Of a stretch of 8,232 nt of DNA, positions 1 to 6,008 are shown piece after piece. The number at the start of each line of letters is the position of its first letter. The first letter of the stretch is position 1. The position numbers and the translations under genes are program-made. Source of the DNA: Listeria marthii FSL S4-120. GTDB lineage: Bacteria; Bacillota; Bacilli; Lactobacillales; Listeriaceae. The stretch is from NCBI GenBank assembly GCA_000183865.1, contig CM001047.1:475988-484219 (forward strand). Reading direction: 5' to 3'. The notes under the pieces were generated by a model that was not told the DNA's origin, made no database searches, and was given only the letters and a program-made list of their open reading frames with translations.

Positions 1-5
1 TTTGT

Positions 6-1274
6 TTATTTAGAAGGGAAATTAGCAATCATCTTTTCCAAAAATGCTTTCTGCCAAGTGTGATCTTTCGCAGTACCATGCAAATTAGTACTAAGTGTCA
101 GCTCGCCGCGGAAAGTAGTAGCCGCGACTTGGAAAAACGGAGCATATTTTAGAGAACCGCAAATGAAGCAATCTGTTAAAGTACTTCCTTCAAAAACGAG
201 TTTTTCGTCGTCAATAATGCCGATATTTGTAAAACTGGTTTTCGGAATAGAATACATTTTTTCAGAAGCTTTCTTCGCAACAGAATAGCTTTTTTTCTTG
301 AAAATGAATTCCAATAAATAATAAATTCGCAAAGGAGCTAGGCTGTTTTTTTGTGGATTGAGAGATTTTTTGACGGCTTGAAGGGTGCTTTCGAATGAGC
401 TTAGGTCGTCCGTCGCCTTAATTTGGCAGGTAATATTGGCGGTTAAGTTGGTGATGCCGCGGCTTGTCTTATTCGGCAAATATTTCCGGAGATCCACTGG
501 GCAATCAATAGACATCTCATTTTGCTGCGTTGTTTGTTGAACGGTGCGCACCATTGCCGCGAAAAGCACATCATTAACGGTTGCTTCGTGCTCTTTAGCA
601 TAATGAATAATTTGCGAAAAATTTGTTTTCGATACTTTAGTCCAAATGATTTCCGGATTTTTCGGATCGCCTTTCAGTGGGAAAGATGGATTATGGACAG
701 CTTTTTGCGTCGTTTTCTCAGTGAAAATCGACTTTATTTCTTTGCGGGAAAATTGCTCGAAAACTTGATTCAAACTCCGCGAACCCAAACTCAAATTCGC
801 CTGATAATCCGGATTTCCCAATAGTTCTGAATAAATTTCACTCAGCAAATAAAGATATTCCTTGAAACCAGCGCCATCCGCTAACATGTGGTTCATAATA
901 ATAACCAGCTGATCTGCGGTTTCCGTCCGAACAATAGTCAAACAAATTTGCGGACCATTTTCCGTAGATAACTTCCTAACAAGCGCACGGTTCACTTCGG
1001 TTTCGGGCGTTTGCGTTTCCACTAAGAAAACCAAATCCTCCGCAGAAAAAACACTTTCTTGCCAAAAAGCGCCTTTTTTCGTTTCTTTAAAATGACAAAG
1101 TAATAGCGGAAGTTTTTGAGTAGACTGCATAACTGCTTTTTTTAGAACGTCTATATTTAAATGATTATCAAATGTAAGTACCGTATGCAAATGGTGGTCA
1201 TTTTTCATTTTTTCTCCAGAAATATAATGTTTAACATCAGAAGGTTCAGCGGGATAAGTAGTAATTTTTACCAT
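6..1274 (-). CDS. Stand-alone condensation-domain-like acyltransferase (peptide-synthetase-module / alcohol-acetyltransferase type)
   Basis: This 422-aa protein has no signal peptide or membrane segment and is probably cytoplasmic. Residues 128-134 read NHMLADG. This matches the HHxxxDG acyl-transfer motif of the CoA-dependent acyltransferase superfamily (NRPS condensation domains, alcohol acetyltransferases), with the second His (H129) and the Asp (D133) kept and the first His replaced by Asn. The length fits one free-standing two-lobed C-domain-like fold. No adenylation or carrier domain is next to it, so the acyl donor and acceptor cannot be named. I recall the L. monocytogenes counterpart (lmo0439) being described as weakly similar to a peptide synthetase module and listed as sigma-B dependent; that is memory. 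The ATG follows a GGAAGG-type ribosome-binding region built from TTCC repeats. The upstream PBP gene ends in a terminator, so this gene is transcribed on its own from the sigma-B-like promoter described separately. Family call is fairly firm; biochemical role unknown. Confidence 0.75.
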   Translation of the reverse strand: MVKITTYPAEPSDVKHYISGEKMKNDHHLHTVLTFDNHLNIDVLKKAVMQSTQKLPLLLCHFKETKKGAFWQESVFSAEDLVFLVETQTPETEVNRALVRKLSTENGPQICLTIVRTETADQLVIIMNHMLADGAGFKEYLYLLSEIYSELLGNPDYQANLSLGSRSLNQVFEQFSRKEIKSIFTEKTTQKAVHNPSFPLKGDPKNPEIIWTKVSKTNFSQIIHYAKEHEATVNDVLFAAMVRTVQQTTQQNEMSIDCPVDLRKYLPNKTSRGITNLTANITCQIKATDDLSSFESTLQAVKKSLNPQKNSLAPLRIYYLLEFIFKKKSYSVAKKASEKMYSIPKTSFTNIGIIDDEKLVFEGSTLTDCFICGSLKYAPFFQVAATTFRGELTLSTNLHGTAKDHTWQKAFLEKMIANFPSK

Positions 1275-1278
1275 GGGA

Positions 1279-1301
1279 CTTCCTTCCTTCCTTCTTTCTT
1301 T
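1279..1301 (-). repeat. TTCC/TTCT tetranucleotide tract forming the ribosome-binding region
   Basis: The plus strand reads three perfect CTTC-phase repeats followed by two degenerate ones. On the minus strand these give AAGAAAGAAGGAAGGAAGG just before the acyltransferase ATG. The Shine-Dalgarno core is therefore part of a short tandem repeat, and repeat number would change its spacing to the start codon. Confidence 0.6.
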
Positions 1302-1322
1302 GGTTTAAATAGTTGTTAATAG

Positions 1323-1348
1323 TTTCCCTGAAAGCGGAATTGCGAAAC
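1323..1348 (-). promoter_or_regulatory. Candidate sigma-B promoter for the acyltransferase gene
   Basis: On the minus strand a -35 GTTTCG (1348-1343) is followed, after exactly 14 bases, by a -10 GGGAAA (1328-1323). This fits the general-stress sigma-B pattern GTTT-N(about 14 after the hexamer)-GGGWAW. The predicted start would leave a leader of roughly 40 nt before the ATG. I could not find a better sigma-A site in the gap. This agrees with my recollection that the Listeria homologue belongs to the sigma-B regulon. Confidence 0.6.
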
Positions 1349-1351
1349 TAA

Positions 1352-1384
1352 TTCGCTTTTACCAGAGCATTACCTAAAAGCGAA
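1352..1384. repeat. Perfect 10-bp inverted repeat next to the sigma-B-like promoter
   Basis: TTCGCTTTTA (1352-1361) and TAAAAGCGAA (1375-1384) are exact reverse complements around a 13-base spacer. The dyad sits immediately upstream (minus strand) of the -35 box of the acyltransferase promoter and is not followed by a T-run in either direction, so it is not an obvious terminator. It could be a protein-binding site. A related half, AAAGCGGAATTGCG, lies nearby at 1331-1344. Confidence 0.6.
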
Positions 1385-1442
1385 AAAACTAATTTAGTGT
1401 TCTTTGGGATGAATTTGCTGATTTATTCCTTGAAAACTAAGT

Positions 1443-1484
1443 AAAAAAGAACGACCCGGTTCATGAACTGGGTCGTTCTTTTTT
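1443..1484 (-). terminator. Intrinsic terminator of the PBP gene
   Basis: Left arm 1443-1457 (AAAAAAGAACGACCC) pairs perfectly with right arm 1470-1484, and the stem can extend inward through GGTTC/GAACT with one G-T wobble. Minus-strand transcripts end in a U-run from the left arm. The hairpin begins at the TAA stop of the PBP gene (1484-1486), so it directly closes that gene and insulates the acyltransferase. Confidence 0.9.
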
Positions 1485-3520
1485 TATTTATACATACTCT
1501 CAATAACTGGTTTTAACTTATCGATAACAAGCCCGCTACCACCACGACCTTTGACGTTTTCGATCATTCCGACCATGAGGTAATTCGGATTGTCAGCATC
1601 GAAGGCATAAACAAAACCATTTTCAAGGCCATCTTCGCCTTGTTTTTCTTTTAGTTCCGCTGTACCAGTTTTAGCTGCGATATTGTGACCTTGGATTTGT
1701 AGGGCATGTGCTGTGCCGGCTGGGTCGGAAACTGTTTTGACTAGAGCCGCTTTGACTTGGTTGGCAGATGCGGCTTCGGTTGCTTGGCTAGACTCGCCAG
1801 CTTTTTCTTTTGTATCTAGTTTTGGATAAGGCATTTTTCCATCATTGGCAATGGCAGAATAGGCAATTGCTTGTTGAATTGGCGACATTAGAAGCTGACC
1901 TTGGCCGTATGCTGTATCAGCTAATAAAATTTCCGAATTCAGCCCATCATTCGAAATTTGCGCGGGTTTCATTGTAAACGGAAGGTTGTATTCCTTATCA
2001 AAATCGAATTTCTCCAAACCAGCAGTTAGTTTATCTTTGCCGATTTCGAGTCCTTCCTGCGCAAAATAAATGTTATCCGAGTGCACGAGTGCGTCGGTCA
2101 TATTTACTTTTGGAACATCATGGACACGAGTGACAAAATAATTACCCCAAGAAGCATCTTTTTGCCATTTTAAGCCAGAAATTTCACGGACTTTATCAGG
2201 TTTTGTTACTCCTGTATCAAGCCCAATCGTTGCAGTAATTGTTTTAAAAGTAGAGCCTGGTGCGTAACGATTTGCGTATCTTGCTAAGAAAGGAAGGCGT
2301 TTATCGTCATTGTATTTCGCGTAATCTTCGGAAGTAATCCCGAGCACCATTTGATTGGCGTCATAAGAAGGCGTGCTCACTAATGCTAAAAGTTCGCCGT
2401 TTGTAGGATTAATCATTGTCACGGCGCCAGTTTCAGAGCCAAGACTATCAAAAGCTTTCTTCTGAATCGCGGCATCAATCGTTAGTTTAATTTCTTCGCC
2501 GTCTTTTTTATCAATCTTTTGCAAAGTGTCTTCTTGTTTCGTTTGATCGTTGATGATTTTGATTGCACCGCCGTTTTTGCCGCGCAGTTGTTTATCGTAG
2601 TAGCGTTCTAAACCACTTTTACCAATCACATCACCGACACTGAGTTTAGGATTTTTCTCGATATCTTCGGCACTAACTTCGCCAACATAACCGATCAAAT
2701 GCGATGTTGCTTCATTTAGAGGATAGGTGCGCATTTCTTTTTGCGCGTAAGTAAGGCCAGTTGATTCGGGCAAATTCTCTTTATTTAAAGTAACTAAAGG
2801 AACAAAACTATCCGCTTGAACCCATTTTTGCTCGAGTTGTTTGTTAATGTAATCTGCAGAAATATCCAGTTTTTTACTAATATCAGTAATGTTTTTCACT
2901 TTTTCATCGCCTTCACCGAGCTTCGAAGGAACAATACCAGCTTCGGCAAATTGACCAGTTGTTGCGAGCGGATTGCCATTTCTATCAACGATTTGGCCAC
3001 GTTCTGCGTCATCTTCGGTTATGCGGACTTTATCCGTTTTTACCATTCCCGGGAAAATAAGCGCCGGTTTCCAGTCGATTTTCCAGTCGTCATCTTGCTT
3101 GGAAATAGTTGTTTTATATTTTTGTGTAGCGAGTTTTCCAAGGCTGGTGCGCATTTCTAGTTCGTAAGTTAGATTGAATTTATTCGCTGAGTCATCATAG
3201 ACAGACTTGAGGTTTTTGACTTTAATATCTTTTGCGCCAATGCCGTCATAAACAGCTTGATACTTGGCTTCCATTTCTTTGGTTGTAAATTCGACTTTTT
3301 TCAGAGATTCTTTTGAAACACTATTTCCAAGTTTATCGTACTTTTCTTTAGCAATATTTGATGTAAAAGTTTCTGCGGCTGCTAAAGCATTTTTTTCATC
3401 TTTATGTTGATTTTGTATGAAAAAGTAAATGGCAATACCCGCGAGGACGACAACAGCGGCAATACTTCCAATCAAAATTGCCTTCTTGTTATTCCTATTT
3501 TTTCCACTATAACTAGCCAT
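1484..3520 (-). CDS. Class B penicillin-binding protein, PBP2a/PBP3-like with MecA_N domain (D,D-transpeptidase)
   Basis: This 678-aa membrane-anchored transpeptidase cross-links peptidoglycan on the outer face of the membrane. A short basic N-terminus is followed by one membrane segment (about 14-35). An NTF2-like MecA_N-type domain spans about 40-160. The dimerisation/pedestal region starts with the class B signature RGQIVDRNG (174-182). The transpeptidase domain (about 345-678) carries all three active-site motifs: STFK (423-426, nucleophile S423), SDN (481-483) and KTGT (617-620). Length and layout match the MecA/B. subtilis PbpC group rather than the divisome PBP2B or elongasome PBP2 types. 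I recall the Listeria equivalent (lmo0441, PBPB3) being linked to intrinsic beta-lactam tolerance. The ATG has an AAGGGGTG site 6-7 bases upstream. It is monocistronic, divergent from the small membrane protein gene, and intact. High confidence in family; redundancy with other PBPs cannot be judged here. Confidence 0.95.
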   Translation of the reverse strand: MASYSGKNRNNKKAILIGSIAAVVVLAGIAIYFFIQNQHKDEKNALAAAETFTSNIAKEKYDKLGNSVSKESLKKVEFTTKEMEAKYQAVYDGIGAKDIKVKNLKSVYDDSANKFNLTYELEMRTSLGKLATQKYKTTISKQDDDWKIDWKPALIFPGMVKTDKVRITEDDAERGQIVDRNGNPLATTGQFAEAGIVPSKLGEGDEKVKNITDISKKLDISADYINKQLEQKWVQADSFVPLVTLNKENLPESTGLTYAQKEMRTYPLNEATSHLIGYVGEVSAEDIEKNPKLSVGDVIGKSGLERYYDKQLRGKNGGAIKIINDQTKQEDTLQKIDKKDGEEIKLTIDAAIQKKAFDSLGSETGAVTMINPTNGELLALVSTPSYDANQMVLGITSEDYAKYNDDKRLPFLARYANRYAPGSTFKTITATIGLDTGVTKPDKVREISGLKWQKDASWGNYFVTRVHDVPKVNMTDALVHSDNIYFAQEGLEIGKDKLTAGLEKFDFDKEYNLPFTMKPAQISNDGLNSEILLADTAYGQGQLLMSPIQQAIAYSAIANDGKMPYPKLDTKEKAGESSQATEAASANQVKAALVKTVSDPAGTAHALQIQGHNIAAKTGTAELKEKQGEDGLENGFVYAFDADNPNYLMVGMIENVKGRGGSGLVIDKLKPVIESMYK

Positions 3521-3554
3521 AATACACCCCTTAATTTCATGTTATATTCAATTA

Positions 3555-3586
3555 ATTATACCAAACACTTCGAAAAAAGCTGAAAA
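3555..3586 (-). promoter_or_regulatory. Sigma-A promoter of the PBP gene (extended -10)
   Basis: The minus strand reads TGGTATAAT: a perfect TATAAT (3560-3555) with an upstream TG forming an extended -10. The -35 is weak (TTCAGC or TTTTCA around 3579-3586), as is common with extended -10 promoters. The predicted start lies about 28 bases before the PBP ATG. Confidence 0.6.
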
Positions 3587-3636
3587 AATTAAAGAAAACT
3601 TTAGCTTTGTCCGACATATTTTTTTCTAACTCATGT

Positions 3637-3642
3637 CATAAT
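3637..3642 (+). promoter_or_regulatory. Possible -10 box for the 103-aa membrane protein gene
   Basis: CATAAT preceded by TGT makes an extended -10 about 50 bases before the ATG at 3692. No convincing -35 lies at 17 bases; TTGTCC at 3607-3612 is too far away. The 171-base divergent gap thus holds a promoter in each direction, with -10 boxes about 80 bases apart, so common control of the two genes is possible. Confidence 0.35.
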
Positions 3643-3691
3643 TTGTTCTTATTTGCTTGGTAAAGTAGTGGTAACGAAAGGATGATGTTGG

Positions 3692-4003
3692 ATGGAAGAG
3701 ATGGAACAGCCAGAAAAGAAACTCATTATTCGTGGGAAAGGCATCCACAATAAATGGAAGTGGAGCACGATTATTGTTAGTATTCTTTCTGTCATTATTA
3801 TTAGTGTTTTAAGTTATCAACTATATTCAGTTAGTCAAAATACCCCGGAAAATAATACTGGAACGATGCAAGGTCCTGGAGGAAGTGGGGAACCGAGTGG
3901 AACACCGCCGTCCGGTCAACCAGGTCAAGCGCCAGGAAGCTCAGATGATAGTTCTGATTCTGGAACAAGTGACAGTAGTACAAGTAGCGACGGGACCCTT
4001 TAA
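3692..4003 (+). CDS. Small single-pass membrane protein with a disordered extracellular tail, function unknown
   Basis: This 103-aa protein has three parts. Residues 1-24 are charged and probably cytoplasmic. Residues 25-46 (WSTIIVSILSVIIISV region) form one membrane helix. Residues 50-103 are low-complexity, first rich in Gly, Pro and Ser, then rich in Ser and Asp (DDSSDSGTSDSSTSSDG), with no Cys, no sorting motif and no folded domain. The basic flank before the helix predicts the tail outside. The start follows AAAGGATGATG. A terminator 8 bases past the stop shows that the gene ends here, not by an unseen frameshift. It is divergent from the PBP gene and upstream of the LCP gene, which suggests an envelope role (inference). 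The layout resembles the N-terminal half of YrrS/DUF1510-type proteins (helix plus linker) without their C-terminal domain, but I cannot establish homology. I recall it as lmo0442 in Listeria. Confidence 0.8.
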   Translation: MEEMEQPEKKLIIRGKGIHNKWKWSTIIVSILSVIIISVLSYQLYSVSQNTPENNTGTMQGPGGSGEPSGTPPSGQPGQAPGSSDDSSDSGTSDSSTSSDGTL

Positions 4004-4010
4004 TAGTTAT

Positions 4011-4047
4011 AAAAGCCCTCTAAAACCTAGACTTTTAGAGGGTTTTT
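4011..4047 (+). terminator. Intrinsic terminator after the small membrane protein gene
   Basis: CCCTCTAAAA (4016-4025) pairs perfectly with TTTTAGAGGG (4033-4042) around a 7-base loop, followed by TTTTT (4043-4047). The A-run at 4011-4014 extends the stem. It separates this gene from the LCP gene downstream. Confidence 0.9.
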
Positions 4048-4103
4048 CCCAATCTTTAAAAAATCTTATGGAATTATCGCTCTCTTTTTTTGTCATTTTA
4101 TTG

Positions 4104-4115
4104 TAATATGGAGGT
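4104..4115 (+). promoter_or_regulatory. Weak -10 candidate and extra Shine-Dalgarno-like GGAGGT upstream of the LCP gene
   Basis: TAATAT (4104-4109) is a possible -10 with no good -35 at 17 bases. It is followed at once by GGAGGT (4110-4115), which lies 12 bases before an out-of-frame ATG at 4128. The true ribosome-binding site of the LCP gene is the second one, GAGGTG at 4130-4135. Confidence 0.3.
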
Positions 4116-4141
4116 AAGTTACAATAAATGAGGTGTGTAAA

Positions 4142-5071
4142 ATGGCAAGACATGCACGAAAAAGAAAAGCGCGTAAAGGGAGAATTTTTGTTACTATTCT
4201 TGTAGCCCTATTAATTTTAGTTGGTGTAGTTGCAGTTATCGGTTATTTTCAATATCAATCTAGCTTAAAAGAAGCGCAAACAGAAAGTAAATTAAAAGAT
4301 TACGAATTTAATGGTGTCAAAGCAGTTGGCGATGAGATTAATGTGTTACTTATCGGCAGTGATTCACGCGGAGAAGACCAAGGGCGTTCAGATAGCTTAA
4401 TGATTGCTCATTATAATACGAAAACAAATACGCCAAAACTCGTGTCCATCATGCGTGATACATATGTGGACATCCCGGGACATGGTAAAAACAAAATCAA
4501 TGCAGCATATTCCTACGGCGGACCAGAACTTGTACGCCAAACGATTAAAGAAAACTTTGGTGTAGACGTGCAATATTACGTAGTAGCCAATTTCGAAGGT
4601 TTCCCTAAGATCGTTGATACGCTAGCACCAGAAGGAATCAAAATTAACGCCGAAAAAGATATGTCGAAAAATATCGATGCAAATATTAAAAAAGGTGAGC
4701 AAGTAATGGATGGTAAAACACTTTTACAATATGCTCGCTTCCGTAAAGACGCAGAAGGGGACTTCGGTCGAATTCGCCGTCAGCAACAAGTGTTAGAAGC
4801 CTTGAAAGAACAAGCAATTGACGTTGGTGATGTAGCAAAAATTCCAGATGTCATCGGAAAACTACAAGGTTATTCTTCCACTAATATCCCGACAGGCACA
4901 CTGATGTCCATTGGCGCAGATTTCCTACTAGGCAAAACCGAAACAATGGAAAAATTTGCCATCCCAGTTGAAGGGAAATGGCACAATGAGCGAATCGACG
5001 GCGCAGGAGCAGTCCTTCGTTTAGACGATGTAGCCGCAAATGCGAAAGCTTTACAAGACTTTTTGAAATAA
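4142..5071 (+). CDS. LCP family (LytR-CpsA-Psr) cell-wall polymer ligase
   Basis: This 309-aa protein is inserted in the membrane by a basic N-terminus and one helix (about 14-36), with the catalytic LCP domain outside. LCP enzymes move undecaprenyl-phosphate-linked polymers such as wall teichoic acid onto peptidoglycan, although many were first annotated as LytR regulators. Visible family motifs are GSDSR (72-76), RSDSLMI (82-88), SIMRDTYV (102-109), KINAAYSYGG (118-127) and ARFR..(x5)..DFGRIRRQQ (198-215), which hold the conserved Asp and Arg residues for Mg-pyrophosphate binding. The start is ATG 4142, because GAGGTG (4130-4135) lies 8 bases before it. A GTG at 4133 in the same frame would fall inside that site and is rejected. 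It is a single-gene unit between two terminators, so partner enzymes are encoded elsewhere. I recall it as lmo0443 in L. monocytogenes. The exact polymer substrate is not shown by the sequence. Confidence 0.93.
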   Translation: MARHARKRKARKGRIFVTILVALLILVGVVAVIGYFQYQSSLKEAQTESKLKDYEFNGVKAVGDEINVLLIGSDSRGEDQGRSDSLMIAHYNTKTNTPKLVSIMRDTYVDIPGHGKNKINAAYSYGGPELVRQTIKENFGVDVQYYVVANFEGFPKIVDTLAPEGIKINAEKDMSKNIDANIKKGEQVMDGKTLLQYARFRKDAEGDFGRIRRQQQVLEALKEQAIDVGDVAKIPDVIGKLQGYSSTNIPTGTLMSIGADFLLGKTETMEKFAIPVEGKWHNERIDGAGAVLRLDDVAANAKALQDFLK

Positions 5072-5073
5072 CA

Positions 5074-5113
5074 AAAAACACGGAAATCCTCGTTACTGGA
5101 TTTCCGTGTTTTT
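5074..5113 (+). terminator. Intrinsic terminator after the LCP gene
   Basis: CACGGAAATCC (5079-5089) pairs perfectly with GGATTTCCGTG (5098-5108) around an 8-base loop, with an A-run before and TTTTT after (5109-5113). It starts 2 bases after the LCP stop codon and could work on both strands. Confidence 0.92.
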
Positions 5114-5186
5114 ATAGTCATTGTTAAGCTAGTTATCAAACCAATATGTACTAATATAGAAAATATTGCTAATTTCAGACAGAATA

Positions 5187-5206
5187 TTGTCACAAAATAT
5201 TGACAA
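5187..5206. repeat. TTGTCA-N8-TGACAA dyad within AATATTG repeats
   Basis: TTGTCA (5187-5192) and TGACAA (5201-5206) form an inverted repeat with an 8-base spacer. The heptamer AATATTG occurs three times, at 5162, 5183 and 5196. This lies in the 157-base gap before the membrane protein gene, about 40-80 bases upstream of its -10 box, where an activator or repressor could bind. TTGACA at 5200-5205 resembles a -35 but has no matching -10. Confidence 0.45.
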
Positions 5207-5243
5207 ATCTTGTTTTAAATTTCTTTTTTCGCTTCACATAGCT

Positions 5244-5249
5244 TATAAT
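5244..5249 (+). promoter_or_regulatory. -10 box of the 241-aa membrane protein gene
   Basis: A perfect TATAAT sits 33 bases before the chosen ATG. At the right distance upstream there is only a T-rich stretch (TTTCTT/TTCTTT near 5220), a poor -35, so activation by a bound factor is possible. Confidence 0.5.
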
Positions 5250-5282
5250 GAATACATATTTTAAAAAGGGGTGAGACGCTTC

Positions 5283-6008
5283 ATGAAAGACAAAACAAAG
5301 AAAAGAAAATGGAACTGGGCGCAGATTTTAGCAATTTTTGTATTAGTAACGCTCGTAGTTTCGATGGTTTATGCAACGGTTAATTTAATTACAGCACCGT
5401 CTGGCAATGTTCCAGAAGGACAACAAACAAAGGGCGACTACTCACTTATGCTTATGCAATGTGTACTTGGTGTGGTAGTGCTATTCTTACCATCCATCAT
5501 TAGTAAAAAAATGAAATTCGTGATTCCGAATGCGATGTATATTGTTTTTATCGTTTTCTTATATTGTGCCATTTATCTTGGCGAAGTACGTAGTTTCTAT
5601 TATTTAATTCCTAACTGGGATACGATTTTACATACGTTTAGTGGCGCGATGCTTGGGGGGCTTGGCTTCTCGATTGTGAGCTTACTAAATAATGATGAAC
5701 GCGTTACACTTTCGATGAGTCCAGTTTTTGTAGCATTATTTGCTTGTAGTTTTGCCGTATTCCTAGGCGTTTTCTGGGAGTTCTATGAATTTGCAGCGGA
5801 TAGCTTTGGAATGAACATGCAAAAAACAATGCTGGAAGATGGCACAATGCTTCAAGGCCACGCAGCAGTTGCTGACACAATGGGCGATCTGTTCGTCGAT
5901 TTCCTCGGCGCATTCGTCATTTCCATCGTTGGTTACTTCTCCATTCGTAAAAATAAAAAATGGATGAAAAACTTCGAATTTAAAAAACTAGACGAAGAAG
6001 CGAAATAA
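5283..6008 (+). CDS. Polytopic membrane protein of unknown function (possibly YjdF/DUF2238-like)
   Basis: This 241-aa protein has about six membrane helices (roughly 12-34, 55-73, 82-100, 114-135, 147-166, 203-222), a basic N-terminus and a charged cytoplasmic C-terminus. Polar residues are set in or beside helices: DTILHTFSG (113-121), FWEFYEFAAD (164-173) and DTMGDLFVDFLGA (198-210). Such acidic and His residues often mark an active or transport site. The pattern reminds me of the YjdF/DUF2238 inner-membrane family, but this is a tentative recollection. The start is ATG 5283, because AAGGGGTGA (5266-5274) lies 8 bases before it. An in-frame GTG at 5271 overlaps that site and is rejected. 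The gene is alone between terminators, in what I take to be the Listeria hypervariable slot downstream of the LCP gene, where other strains carry a stress survival islet. It may correspond to the single unknown gene recalled there in strain F2365 (LMOf2365_0481). Confidence 0.75.
   Translation: MKDKTKKRKWNWAQILAIFVLVTLVVSMVYATVNLITAPSGNVPEGQQTKGDYSLMLMQCVLGVVVLFLPSIISKKMKFVIPNAMYIVFIVFLYCAIYLGEVRSFYYLIPNWDTILHTFSGAMLGGLGFSIVSLLNNDERVTLSMSPVFVALFACSFAVFLGVFWEFYEFAADSFGMNMQKTMLEDGTMLQGHAAVADTMGDLFVDFLGAFVISIVGYFSIRKNKKWMKNFEFKKLDEEAK

Noticed and set aside
522..824. Plus-strand open frame of 100 codons inside the acyltransferase gene
   Set aside because: Lies antisense to a well-supported gene, has no ribosome-binding site, and its composition looks like a reverse-frame shadow.
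1275..1440. Small gene between the PBP terminator and the acyltransferase
   Set aside because: I looked for a short reading frame with a ribosome-binding site in this 166-base gap and found none; it holds the promoter and the dyad only.
2816..3167. Plus-strand open frames opposite the PBP N-terminal half
   Set aside because: Antisense to an intact PBP with complete motifs; no promoter, ribosome-binding site or recognisable protein.
3885..4106. Open frame overlapping the end of the small membrane protein gene
   Set aside because: Runs through the strong terminator at 4011-4047 and has no start signal. I also checked it as a possible frameshifted continuation of the 103-aa protein; it encodes nothing domain-like.
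4870..5193. Minus-strand open frames opposite the 3' end of the LCP gene
   Set aside because: Antisense shadows that cross the LCP terminator hairpin; no ribosome-binding site.
5200..5205. Consensus TTGACA as -35 of the membrane protein gene
   Set aside because: The nearest TATAAT is 38 bases away, far beyond a workable spacer, and no other -10 lies at 16-18 bases.
5704..5913. Minus-strand open frame inside the membrane protein gene
   Set aside because: Antisense to a gene with clear helices and start signal; no supporting signal of its own.
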